Positions 1 to 34,950 of a DNA stretch of 64,000 nucleotides are shown in pieces. Position 1 is the stretch's first letter. Each line of letters begins with the position of its first letter. Origin of the DNA: Colius striatus (lineage: Eukaryota; Chordata; Aves; Coliiformes; Coliidae); contig NC_084790.1 in NCBI RefSeq assembly GCF_028858725.1, positions 4,284,001-4,348,000 of the forward strand, read 5' to 3'. The position numbers were made by a program, and so were the translations under genes. The notes beneath the pieces were generated by a model. The model had not been told where the DNA came from and did not search any database. It was given only the letters and a program-made list of their open reading frames with translations.

Positions 1-28
1 CTCCTTCCCTGCCTCCCTCCCTCCCCAG

Positions 29-5265
<5,237 letters not shown>

Positions 5266-6663
5266 GGTGAGGGAGTGGGGGCTGGGGCGGGGTGCTGGTT
5301 TTGGGGTGGGGAGAACCCCCCTGCTTGCAGTGCCATGGGGAGCTTTGCCCCAGTGAACTCCCCTGCCCCACTCCTTGATGTGGGAGGGGTCTTGCCACCC
5401 CCCACTCCCCCATAAACTCCCCCCCCCACCCCCCAAGCATCTCGTGGTGCCTCAGGCCCTCCCTGCCCCACAGGGAGAGCAAATGACCAAAGGGGACCCA
5501 GGGGATTCTGATAGTGGGTCCCCATCCCTGGGCATGGTGTAGGGGGGGGCATGCTCCCCCCCCACCCCAAGCCCTTGCCTGCTCCCTACCACCCCCCCCC
5601 AGGTGCCCCCTGCTTCTCCATGGTGCTCTTTGCCACCCAGCTGCAGGAGGACTCTGAGCTGGTGGTGGCACTGGGGGGATCCTTGCCCCCCACCCTCCAC
5701 CAGTGCCTGCAGCCTGGCACTGCAGCCCTGCCTCCCGCCTGGCATCTGGGGAGGGGGTGATGCATGCGTGTGCAGTGTGTGCAGGGCTTTGGGGTGCTCC
5801 AGCGGTGGAGGGGTCCCCGCTGCCCCAGGCCTTGCCCCCCACTCCCCCCGGGGGTGCTGCCTGACCTTGGAGGGGGGGCGGTTTGCATGTGTTTGCCTTG
5901 AAGGGGCTCTGCCTGAATTTGGGGAGGGGAGGGTGGGGGAATCTGAGCCACTTTGGGGGAGGGGGGAATCTAACACGTGCTAACAGCTGCCCAGCCCTGG
6001 CCTGCCACGCCAGCACCCCTGGGGGGGGGGGGGCTCATGCCACCCCCTTTCCCTGGGGTGCACCGGGCAGCACCAGGCCTCTGCCCACACTCCCCAGCCC
6101 CCCCCACCCTGCTGTGCCCGTCTGCTCTCGCCCCATCCAGCCGTGTCCGTCTGTCTGTCCATCTGTGAGCCTGTCTGTCTGCTCCCTCCCCCCCCGCCCG
6201 GCAGGGCTGCCTTTGCCCCCCCCCCCCCCAGGGCACTGCCTTCTCCTGTGCCCGCCCTGGGGCTTCCCTTGTCCCCCCCCCCTCACCTCGGTGGGGTGGG
6301 GATATCCCACCTCCAGCCCTCACCGTGGGGCTGGGCTCACCCTTCCTACGGGACAGCCCCGTGCCCCCCACCCCGGGGCCATGCTGGGGGTCCCCAGGGG
6401 TCACTGCCTTACCCAGACCACCAGCCCAGGTCGGGGGAGTGGGGGGCCTCGGGGGGCACCCAGCTCTGCCGCTGCCAAGCCACCTCCGCCCATTGTGTGC
6501 CTCAGTTTCCCCTTTGCCGGGGTGGGGGACACACTTCCCCCCCCCCCGACACCGCCTTCCCGGCGCTCACTGCCGCGGCCGTCGGAGTCTGGGCAGTGGG
6601 GACCCCCCCCCAGCCCCTCCCACGGGCAAAGGGACGTCCCGTTATTTATGTCACTCCACAAAA

Positions 6664-6705
6664 TTTATTTAAAAGACCCGACAAAGTGTATTTTATTTAT
6701 TTATT
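6664..6705 (-). terminator. Cluster of AATAAA signals on the - strand, candidate 3' end of the Dickkopf-like gene
   Basis: TTTATT on the + strand at 6664–6669, 6692–6697, 6696–6701 and 6700–6705 reads as four AATAAA hexamers on the - strand, 440–480 bases past the Dickkopf-like stop. No AATAAA on the - strand lies nearer that stop. If used, the transcript would overlap the 3' end of CACNB1. Confidence 0.45.
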
Positions 6706-6761
6706 CTCGTTGGGGATAGGGGGGGGGGGAGGGGACTCGCCCCGCTCGCTTGTTTCTTTGT

Positions 6762-6767
6762 AATAAA
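6762..6767 (+). terminator. CACNB1: Polyadenylation signal AATAAA of CACNB1
   Basis: A canonical hexamer about 1.5 kb after the beta-1b stop, followed by TTTCGGTGAGA. It is the only AATAAA on the + strand near the end of the gene. Confidence 0.75.
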
Positions 6768-7142
6768 CATTTCGGTGAGACCTGCCCCGCGGCCGTGCGT
6801 GCTCTGTGCGGGGAAGGGGTGCGGGTGGGAGGGCGCACACGGGACCCGCAGCCCCCAGACCCAACGCAGAGACGCGGCGCAGCTCATCTCTGCAGTGACC
6901 CGGCACGTCTGTCCCTGGGGTGGGCTGTCAGCGGGTGGCCGGGGAAGGGATGGGGATGGAGCAGGGACCTGCCCGGCTCTTGGAGGAAAGGGGCGGGGAA
7001 GGACCCGAAACTCCCGCCGCCCCGTTGCCAGGGTGATGGGCGGCGGCGGCAGCCGGGCTCGGCGCGGTGCTCGGCCGGGTTTAGCGGCGCTTGGCCGGCT
7101 TTGGACACGATATTTACAGGCAATAAATAGATCGCTGATGAC

Positions 7143-9020
7143 TCAGGGCCGCCGGCACCTCCACTCGCTCTTCTCCGGCCAGTACTCGAACGCTTTCCTG
7201 CAGAGGAGACAACGGGGACATGGGTGGCACCTCGATCCCCGCCCCATTCATTCCCCCAGTGCCCCCCACTCCCCCTCCCCAGTAGCCCCATACTCACTCT
7301 CTCGCGGGCACAGCGGCCCGGCAGACCAGCCCGGCCTGGCAGGGGCAGATCTGGTTGATGCTGAAGGCCAAACCGCCGGGGGGGACGTGGCAGCTCTGGG
7401 CTAGTGCGAGGCGCGGCTGGCAAACGCGCTCGCCGTGCTGCCGTGCGCAGCAGCCGCCCTCCCCGCAGTCCTCGTCCCGCTGGCACCGCGCTCCTGCCGG
7501 GGTCCAAAGCGGGGTTAGCGGAGCGGGGGGGACGGTGGGGGACGGGGATGGAGCTGCGGGGGCTGGATGCTCCCAGCACTCGTTGGGGTTGATGCTGGAG
7601 GGTGGCCCCTGAGGTTAAGGCTGGGGGAGGGGGGTGGCCGTCCCTTGTGTCCCCGCCCCCATCCCAGCCCCTTGCTCACCCTCCTGGCCGTCGGGCACGG
7701 GCTGCTGGCACTTGCCGAACATGCAGAGGAGGCCGTGGGCGCAGTGGGTGTCTCGGCGGCAGTACTGTCCCGCGGGACGCGTGGGCAGGCACAGCCCGAA
7801 GTGCTCGTCGCAGAAATACCCGTGGGCGCAGGGGCTGGCCGGGCTGCACTCTGTCACCTGAGCGGGGGGACACAAGCGACACGGGGCGTCAGGGCACCGA
7901 GCCTTCCCCTCGACTCCATCCCACACGCTATCCTCGAGCCCAGAACAGGCCACAAACAGCATCATCACGGGGCAAAAACTCTTCTGTATGCTCCAGTTTT
8001 GTGTTTGCGGTTTTGGGGTTTTATTTTCCCTCGGGAAAAGAAAACCCGGCCGGAGATGGTCAGAGGGTGGGGAGCGGCGCGGCTGCCCGCGGCCCGAAAA
8101 AGTCCTGCTCCAGGTGAGGCTCGAACTCACAACCTCGGCATCGCTCTGTGTACTGCCCTATAAGTACCGCGCGCTGACCGATTGCGCCACTGGAGCCCCC
8201 GGCGCCGCCCGCCGCGTCAGCGCTCTGTCCCGGCCTCGCCGACCCCCCGCCCCGGCCCCGGTCCTCGTCCTGCCCCTCGGCCCCGGCTGTCCCACCTCTG
8301 CAGCCGTCGACCCACGCACTCACCCCTGCTGCAAACTCAGCTCCTGCTCCCACCCTGGCTGCACCCACCCCCTCCTCCTGCTCCAGCTCCCACCCTTGCA
8401 TCCACCCCTGCTCCAAATCTGCTCCTACTCCCTCTCCCACCCTGGCTGCGTATCTGGCTCCAAACCCAGCTCCCAGACCTGCTCCCACCTTGGCTACATC
8501 CCTTCTCCTGTTCTATCTCCCACTCCCTCCCTCTTGTTTCATCTCTCATTCCCCCCCTCTTGCTCCATCTCCATCTCCCTCCCTCTTGCTCCATCTCCAT
8601 CTCATCCCATCTTGCTCCATCTCCCATCCCTCTTTCTGCTCCAGTATCCATCCCTGCTCCAAACTCATCTCCAATCCCTGCTCCCACCCTGCTCCAAACC
8701 CATCTCCCACTCCTGCACCCCCTCTTCCTGCTCCTGTACCCCCTCTTCCTGCTCCTGTACCCACCCTTGCTCCCACCTCTTCTGCACCTGCACCTCCTCC
8801 TCTCCCTCACCTCCCACACTCCTGGGAGAGGGACACCCACCCCCCCGGGTCATCCCCCCCAACTCACCTCCTCCAGGTTGTCCCCAGGGCTGCCGCTTCT
8901 CCTCAGGGCAGCTTCGTGGGGCAGATGCTGGGGCAGGGAGTACATCCATGCCCAGAGGTAGCCAGAGACGGTAGGCAGGAGCCAGGTGAGGAGGCAGAGG
9001 ATGGCTGAGGGCATCATCAT
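7143..9020 (-). CDS. Dickkopf-family secreted cysteine-rich protein, four exons, 193 residues
   Basis: Exons in transcript order: 9020–8868, 7857–7680, 7493–7298 and 7197–7143, all GT/AG with consistent phase. Residues 1–20 look like a signal peptide (MMMPSAILCLLTWLLPTVSG). Residues 55–101 hold eight Cys in a DKK N-terminal type module (C-x5-C-x5-C-x6-C-x9-C-x5-C-x5-C-x4-C). Residues 114–190 hold ten Cys spaced C-x5-C-x4-CC-x8-C-x9-C-x14-C-x1-C-x5-C-x21-C, almost the spacing of the DKK1 colipase-fold domain. The linker between modules is very short. Known Dickkopf proteins are extracellular modulators of Wnt/LRP signalling; I infer, but cannot show, a similar role. The LRP6-contact region of DKK1 (around HFWSK) is not conserved. 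Start choice: three ATGs in tandem, the first taken. A prokineticin relationship is a weaker alternative, because the fold is shared but the AVIT start is absent. In human the corresponding interval holds ARL5C, not a Dickkopf gene. Confidence 0.82.
8097..8101 (-). terminator. RNA polymerase III terminator of tRNA-Ile
   Basis: Five A on the + strand (TTTTT on the - strand), four bases past the discriminator base. Confidence 0.85.
8106..8196 (-). tRNA. tRNA-Ile (anticodon UAU) with a 17-nt intron
   Basis: On the - strand it begins GCTCCAGTGGCGCAAT and ends GCCTCACCTGGAGCA. The acceptor stem pairs GCTCCAG with CTGGAGC. A box (TGGCGCAATCGG) and B box (GGTTCGAGCC-type, here AGTTCGAGCCT) are present. 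The anticodon loop reads ACTTATA, then a 17-nt insert (8137–8153 region, beginning GGGCAG), then ATGCCGAGG; without the insert the molecule is 74 nt and matches vertebrate tRNA-Ile-UAU, a family known to carry introns. A TTTTT terminator follows at once. The gene sits inside intron 1 of the Dickkopf-like gene, same strand. Confidence 0.95.
8330..8820. repeat. C/T-rich degenerate short tandem repeats in intron 1 of the Dickkopf-like gene
   Basis: Successive short units such as CTGCTCCA, CTCCCAC, CTTGCTCCATCTCC and CTGCTCCTGTACCCCCTCTT. Long open frames over it on both strands are low-complexity (Pro/Leu/Ser on one, Gly/Glu/Trp on the other) and are rejected as genes. Confidence 0.75.
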
Positions 9021-9065
9021 GCTGCTGGAGGAGGGCAGTAGGATGCTCAGGTCCGGGCTGCTGGG

Positions 9066-9073
9066 TTTATGTA
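9066..9073 (-). promoter_or_regulatory. TATA-like element upstream of the Dickkopf-like gene
   Basis: TACATAAA on the - strand, about 46 bases before the first ATG at 9020, which would give a short 5' UTR. Position and sequence only; no other core element was identified. Confidence 0.35.
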
Positions 9074-9439
9074 GCCCACGGCCTATCTCAACCCCTGCTG
9101 CTAAAACTGTTTGCCCACCTAATGGGGAAGGAGGAGGCAATCAGGGGTTAAGGGATTAACATAATTGCCAGCCTTCCCCTCGGTGGGGGCAACAGCCCCA
9201 AAGTAAACAGCCCCCCCGAGCAGTCTGGCTCCGGCGCCTGCCTGGCTCCAGCAGTGGCCCTGGGTGGGTTTGGGGTACAGCCTGGAGTGTCCTGGGTGTC
9301 TGCAGCCCCTCGGGTCCCCCGATAGCTCAGGGGTGGCACTGGATGCCAGCACCTTGCCAGAAATGTGTGACAATGGCATTGGGTTTGTTCCCCCTCTTCC
9401 ACGGGGTGGGGGGACGTGAGGATTGGGATAGGTGGAAGG

Positions 9440-10150
9440 AGGGAGTGGGGGCACATGCTATGGCCCCTAGGGTGGGCAGCAGTGGGCACAGGGCTGGGAT
9501 CTGGATTGTGTTTTGTGTGTTTGTCCCCTCTGTTCCTGGGGAAAGGGTATGAGGAAGAGGCAGAAGGAGAGTGGGTGACACACTGTGATCCCCTCCAGGG
9601 ATGGCAGAGGTGGGCACGAGGCTGGCATATGGACTGCTTTGTTTGTTTGTCCCCTCTTTTCCTGGGGATGTGAGAGAGAGGTATAAGGAGAATGGGGGGC
9701 ACACTGTGGCCCTCCCAGGGATGACAGTGGTGGGCACAAGACTGGCACTTGGCCTGTGTTTTGTGTGTTTGGGACAGGGGGACAAGGGAGAGGCAGAAGC
9801 AGAAAGAGACCAGCGGGGTACACTGTGACCCCCCCCTCCAGAGATGGCAGTGATGGGCACAGGATTGGCATCTGGACTGTGTTTTGTATACTTGTGTCCT
9901 CCCTTTCCTAGGGAGGGAGAGGCAGGAGAGGGGGGGGACACTGTGACCCCCCTGGAGAGGACAGTGTTGGGCACAGCATTGGCATCTGGACTGTCTCTTG
10001 TGTATTTGTCTCCCCCCTTTCTTGAGACAGGGGCACAAGAGAGAGGCAGAAGGAGAGTGGGGGGACACTGTGACCCCCCCAGAGAGGGCAGCAGTGGGCA
10101 CAGGGTTGGCATTTGGCCCGTGTTCTGTGTGTTTTCATGTGTGTCCCATG
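9440..10150. repeat. Six-copy tandem repeat with a unit of about 122 bp
   Basis: The motif GGGCACAGG-TTGGCATCTGGACTGTGTTTTGTGTGTTTG recurs with its start at 9484, 9612, 9732, 9855, 9969 and 10,096 (spacings 128, 120, 123, 114 and 127). Each unit continues with a 'cccctcttttcctgggga…gaggcagaaggagagtggg…cactgtgacccc' segment. It lies between the divergently transcribed Dickkopf-like and PLXDC1 genes. Frames open through it on both strands because the unit is mostly stop-free, not because it is a gene. Confidence 0.9.
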
Positions 10151-11445
10151 CATGCCCCATCTGCCACCCCCTGTGCACACACATCTTCCCCGGGGGTGAC
10201 GGGCTTTGCACCTTCCCTAATGGCTTTGCAAACGAGGTGTCTGTGTCTCCAGGCCCTTATCTCCTGGCTGAGCTGGCACCAGCTCCTGGCAAACCCGCAA
10301 ATGGCCTCCCCTGAAGTGGATTCACCAGACAATGCCACCACCGAGTCCCCAGACACACAGGGGAGCTTAGCCAGGGCCACCCTGGCTCCCCCCTGACCTC
10401 GCCAATACACTTTGACCACCCCAGGACTGGGTCCCAGTTGGGTCCCAGTTGGTTCCCTGCAACACACAGGGCTGCAGCTACGTTCTGGGTGGGTTTTGTC
10501 CCCAGGTGAAGTAAGGACAGGGCAGGAGCTGGTGGCTCATCGGGAGTGGGGTGCACCAGGGTCTCCCCTCCTTTGAGGGTTGGGGATGTGTCCTGCTGCA
10601 GGGAGATCACCCTCCCTAGGGGTTTCCCTCTCTGTAACTCTACTGTCCCGGGCAATGCCCCTGCCTTCGTGCCTCAGTTTCCCCGTCTGTAACAAGGGAA
10701 GGTGGTTGGGGCTACTGAAGGTGGCTGGAAAATCACCGCGGTGACCCAAAACGTTTTTCTCCCTATGGTCCAGGAAGTGTCAGTGCCCAGGACAGGCTCC
10801 AGACGGGGGGATCGGTCCCCTAGCCCCATGTCCCCCCCCACGGCTCTCCCCACATTTGCACAGCGGCTTAGGGAGCAAATATTGACCTCGCTCCTCGGCC
10901 ACAATCACGGCCGCTCCCCGCATCCGTCACCCGCTGTGCGCTCGCCCCGGCGCTGCCCCCCCGGCTAATCCCACCCCCCACCCTTCGCAGGGCCGTGTGG
11001 CAGCTCTGCTTTCCGCACACCCCCGGGGCTCCCCCGGCCCCACAGCTCGGGGTTGAGGGGGTGGCTGGTTTGGGATGCGTGCGTTCCCCAGCGCTGCGGT
11101 GGGATGTGCAGTCTGTCCCTGCTCGGCGGAAACCTCCGAGCCGGGCTCCAGAGGAGGGTTTCTGGAGGGATGGTTCCCCCCCCCCATCACCCCTTCCCCA
11201 AAACCGATGAGCCCCGGGATGAGTGTGAGGGGCCAGATCCTGCCTCTCGCCCCGCACCATCCTGCTGGGGGGGGGGGATGGGCAAGGCGCGTGTGTGCTT
11301 TGGGGGTCGGGTCGGGTTGGGGAGGGGGTTTGTGAGCATGAGTGTGTGTGCGTGTGCAGCGGGTGGCGAGCGCGCGTGGGCGCACACGCGTGTGCGAGCC
11401 GTCCGTGCAGCACCATCAGAGCCAGCAGCGAGCTTTCGCAGCAGC
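10151..11445. other. Spacer between the tandem repeat and tRNA-Cys
   Basis: GC-rich unique sequence with no exon or gene similarity that I recognise. It contains poly-G and poly-C runs and, near 11,330–11,400, a TG/CG-rich stretch of alternating purine and pyrimidine (GTGTGTGTGCGTGTGC, GCGCACACGCGTGTGC). Confidence 0.5.
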
Positions 11446-11517
11446 GGGGGTATAGCTCAGTGGTAGAGCATTTGACTGCAGATCAAGAGGTCCCCGGTTC
11501 AAATCCGGGTGCCCCCT
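11446..11517 (+). tRNA. tRNA-Cys (anticodon GCA)
   Basis: 72 nt, beginning GGGGGTATAGCTCAGTGG, with anticodon loop CTGCAGA and T-arm GGTTCAAATCC, ending GTGCCCCCT. The acceptor stem GGGGGTA pairs with TGCCCCC. A and B boxes are canonical and there is no intron. It is nearly identical to mammalian tRNA-Cys-GCA. Human 17q12 has a tRNA-Cys cluster in this same neighbourhood. Confidence 0.97.
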
Positions 11518-11527
11518 TTTTTTTTTT
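11518..11527 (+). terminator. RNA polymerase III terminator of tRNA-Cys
   Basis: A run of T directly after the discriminator base of the tRNA. Confidence 0.9.
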
Positions 11528-12440
11528 CCTTCCCACTTGTTTTTCGGTCGGACCCCACTTTTTTCCCACCCCTTTTATTTGCCCCCCCCCCTCCCCCCGG
11601 TAACCAGGCGAGGTCGCGTCCCTCTGCTCCCCGCAGCATCGGGGGTCTCCGCCGGGGATGTGTCTTGATCTTACAGCAAGATGAGATTGACCCTCCGGAG
11701 GGGACCCCAAGAACGTTGTTATCCCCCTGTCTCCAGTCCCATTTCACAGCAGCCGAAGGGCCGCAGGGCCCCGTATTGCTCCTGCACTCCCCGGCTTCGA
11801 TGCCCGGTGGGGTGTGGGGCTTGGGGGGCTGACACCGCTCCACAGGCCCTCGGCACGGGACACATCTCTGCGGGTGTTTGTACCCTCCCCCTGCCCTGGC
11901 ACTCCGGTCACCGCCTGCCCACCCTCATCTGGAGGCTGAGCCCCCTCCCGGGTACCGGGACCAGAGGGGCTGGGGTGCAGCTTGAGCCCCCCCCAAACGG
12001 TGCCCAAATCACAGTGCGGCCAGAAGTCGGCACGGCTCATGTGGCTCTGCGGTGCCTCCTGGACACCCTCCACCCCCCTGCCGTGACCCACTCCCTAGAG
12101 ACCCCTCCCAGTGTCCCCCACCCCATGACCCCCCTCCCCGTGCCTCCCTTCCCTGTTATCCCCTCCCCGTGTCCCCCACCGCCCCGGTAACCGACTCAAA
12201 GGGAGCTCCCGGGAGGGCGGGAGGGAGAGGATCCCCCGTCCAGCGGAGATGGGGGTTTGCTCGGGGCTGGGGGAGGACCCTGAGCGGGATGAGGGGTGGA
12301 AGGGGGCACTGGACCCCCAGCCATGGGGATTGCAATGGCCGTGGGGCTGCTCCGGCTGTTTATCAGCCCGGGGCAGGGGCAGAGTGTGCGGGGATGTGCA
12401 GGACCCGGAGTTGTCTGGAGAGTCGGGGGGAGGCCACGGA
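11528..12440. other. Spacer upstream of PLXDC1
   Basis: C-rich unique sequence. I see no gene or recognisable repeat in it. Confidence 0.4.
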
Positions 12441-12775
12441 CCCGCGCGGGGGGCTGGTGCGGGGGGTGCTCAGCGGAGCCAACCGGGCTCGGGTGTCCCC
12501 TGCAGCGGCGTGGGAGCCCCGGCCTCGCCGGTGTGTCCCTGTCGCTGCTGAAGATCCACGGGACCCCTCCGACACGGCAGCGGCCGTGCCCGAGCCCCCC
12601 GGGCGTGGCGGGGAGGGGGAGTCCTGCCGCCGGCTCCAGCTCCGCCCCCGGCCCCGCCTCCGGCAGCCGCCCGGGCTCCGGCTCCGCTCCCGCTCCGGCT
12701 CCGGCTCCCAGCGCGGCTCCCCGGGGGTGCGGGCCCATGGCGGGGTGCTGAGCCCCCCCCAGCACAGCCGGGGCC

Positions 12776-32159
<19,384 letters not shown>

Positions 32160-34950
32160 GCGCTTCTCCCTCTGCGTCTCGAACCTCCCATGTCTCAACT
32201 CTTGGAGTCTTCTGTTATTCTATTGCAAAGTCTTTCCCCTCTTGGAAAAGAAAACAGCAAGTAGGAGCAAAAAGGAAAGAGACCCAATGGAGCATTTGAA
32301 AAGGCTGAGTCAGGGTGATGGGAGGCTGGACTTGCCTGGGTTCCTCCCGGAAAGCAGCAGCAGCAGCCGGTGGTGACACTGGGCTCTGCCTGCAGCCCCA
32401 GCACCAAAACCCTGGACGTGATGGTAGAAGAAAAGCACAGCCAATTTTTCAGCTTGGTGTGGGGTTTTTCTTTGCTGTGTGGGTTGGGTTTTCCTCCTCT
32501 GTGTGTGGCTGACTTCTTCACTCCTTCGCCGGGAGTCTTAACAGAGGCAGCAAAGCGGGGAGCGAAACTGGCGAATGCATGATTGCTTCTAGCAGCAGGT
32601 TCTTGGAGACAGCAACATAGATGCTTTGGGCTCTGCCTGCATGTAGGAAAGTCAAGCTGACTGCTTCTACCCCTCTCTGGGGAGAGGCTGGGGATAAATG
32701 CTGTGTTGGTGGTCCAGAAAAGGTAAAGTTGGCTCTCCAGGGCTCTTCTCCCTCTCCCATCCCCTCTCCCTCAGCTCTGTCCCTTTCTCTGCTCTCCCTT
32801 TCGCCTTCTTTTGGGGCAGGCAGCATTTGATTGTGTCTTTACAGATGAAAAACCTTGAGCCCTTTCATCCTGCATTTGGGTTTCCACCTCCATGGTCTCA
32901 ACTCCCTGCCTTCCCCTCCTTTCAAAGCAACAGCCTCCACTCCCCACCCTGCAGAAAGGGAAACTTGATCTACTTTAAGGGCAAAACCCTGTGGAGGACT
33001 CACCTTCAGGGTGTTTGTGAGCCAACAGCTCTGATGCACTGTTTGGTATCTAATTAGTTTGCTAAATTACTAACTCTGACCCTTAGCCCAAAGGAGACAG
33101 AGTGTGAAAAAAAAAAAAACCCTTAAGATTCCTTCAAAATACGTCCTTGTGACATTCCAGAGGGAACAGAGTAGGTTTGGGCAGAAGAGGATGGGGACAG
33201 AGCACTAGCCAAAGCTGTGTCCTCCCACGGGCTCAATCCTGAACTAAACCCAAGCTCCTCCTTGGGCATTCCACGTAAATAAGGAGAGAAGGCAGACATG
33301 CCTTGGCACCACTGAGAAAAATCTGAGAATCACCTTGTCAACATAATTTTTAGAGCCTGCTCAAATCAGTGGATTTTTCTTTTGTCACGTCTGTGATAGG
33401 CCCCTGGGCTGGATTTGTGTGTCCAGAGTCTGACCCTGACTAAGGGCTTTGACACTAGACCTCTCAGGGTTTTCTACTCCCTCCTCTGCAATCAGAATTC
33501 AAGACTAGTCTGCAGAAAAATACTCTACCCTCGTTCCACAGGTACCCTAAGCCGTGGAAAGCTTCTGTGAAAACAGAGAGTCTCCAAAGTCCAGCGTGAG
33601 GTAAAGGTTTCTGCCCCCCTTAAAAAAAAACAGGTGTTGGTTGTACAGGGCTTTTTTTTTTTTCCCTCCTGTTTTTAAGATTTCTCTCTGGAGCCTCAGT
33701 TATTTATTCTAATAATCATGTTTGGTGCATATTTTATCCACTGGCTGGTTCAGCTGTCACTGGTGGCGATTACTGCCAAAGGCAGGGTCTGTCTAATTAA
33801 TGTTTTCCTTCTCATCTGCTGAATTTATAGAGCCATTAAAGATAAATATGGCTGCTTTGTGGCGTTTAGACCCCAGATTATTCTTGCTCATTCAGAGCCA
33901 CCAGGGAGGCTTTTGCTGCATCTTATTATGGCAGAAAGACACCAAAAAAACGCTCAGAGAGGGTAAGTCAGACCGAGTCGTGCCAAGTCAGTCTCTCTTT
34001 ACTCATATTTTGAAGAGAAGCTTTATTCCCAAATAAACCCCTCAACTGAAAGGTATTATTTATTTTCCTCCCCTGTTTCTCTGAAGCAGAAAGAATTCAA
34101 AGGGATGCTGTCATCTAGTTTTGGGTTGGTTTGTTTTTTGCCCAGGATCTCATTTCCTTTGAAATGGTTATGAGCTGGTAAGGAATTTTCTCTGGATTTA
34201 ACTCTTTTCAAACAATGGCCTTGTTTTTACTGGTTTTGGGGTCTTTTTTTCTTCTGAACATGCATCCACAGTAACAGCAAGACTTTAGGTGCTCCTCTTC
34301 CCCTGCAACCCTTAGAAATGCTAAGTAACATCCAAGAGTTCTGAAGTGCTGCAGACTTGAAAGAAAACAGACTTCAAATAGCGTGCAATTGAGCTGGATA
34401 AATCACCAGTGCATTACTGCAGCCAGGATCTTAGGATTCAGAAGAGTATCAGGTGGAGAATAACAACATCCAAGTGCCACAGCGCAGGGGAGATGCCACA
34501 TTCTGAGTGCATGGAGTGAAAAAGGTGGTGATTTGAGGGTTTAGGGTGTTTCTGCATTTTCCTTTAAGGAAAGAAACAAACTAAACCAGGCTATTCTGTA
34601 GCTGTGCACCAGATGGTTGGCTGGCCTTCTACTGGGGAATGTTTGGGTTTTTGTCAGGTAGAGGCATTAACAATTCATCACCTCTAAGATCTTGTGGCAG
34701 AGTAGATGGCAAAGTTACTGCCTGTAGTCATGTGTGTGTACTCTGAGCTGGAGGTTTGGATCCAGCTGGCATCTCCCACTGCCTAGTCTGAAGAAGCAAA
34801 GCACTTAAATGTTGTGTCTCAAGGAGAAGAATAAAACCACCCCATTTTTTGTCCCACCTGTTGAGGGTCTAGCTCTGGGCACTTGAAGCTCACGTCTGGG
34901 AAGCTCATGAGTCAGCAGGGAACAACCTTTTCTGAATACTCCTTGCCCAT

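Larger units (their letters stand above)
5266..6785 (+). other. CACNB1: CACNB1 3' UTR
   Basis: GC-rich sequence with many poly-C and poly-G runs, ending in an A/T-rich block at 6643–6706 and a canonical AATAAA at 6762–6767. Open frames here (for example + strand 5883–6719) are proline- and glycine-rich products of C-runs and show no family similarity. The 3' end is placed about 18 bases past the hexamer by inference. Confidence 0.7.

Noticed and set aside
5883-6719. A 278-codon + strand open frame after CACNB1
   Set aside because: Proline-rich translation of poly-C runs in the 3' UTR; no domain and it runs into the conserved A/T-rich UTR block.
7988-8974. A 328-codon + strand open frame
   Set aside because: It crosses the tRNA-Ile gene and the C/T-rich repeats, antisense to the Dickkopf-like gene; low complexity.
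9148-10211. Two long - strand frames with HKTQSRCQSCAHHC-like repeats
   Set aside because: They arise from the 122-bp tandem repeat; the repeat is stop-free in several frames on both strands.
11330-11400. Alternating TG/CG stretch as possible Z-DNA element
   Set aside because: Short and interrupted; too weak to call as a functional element.
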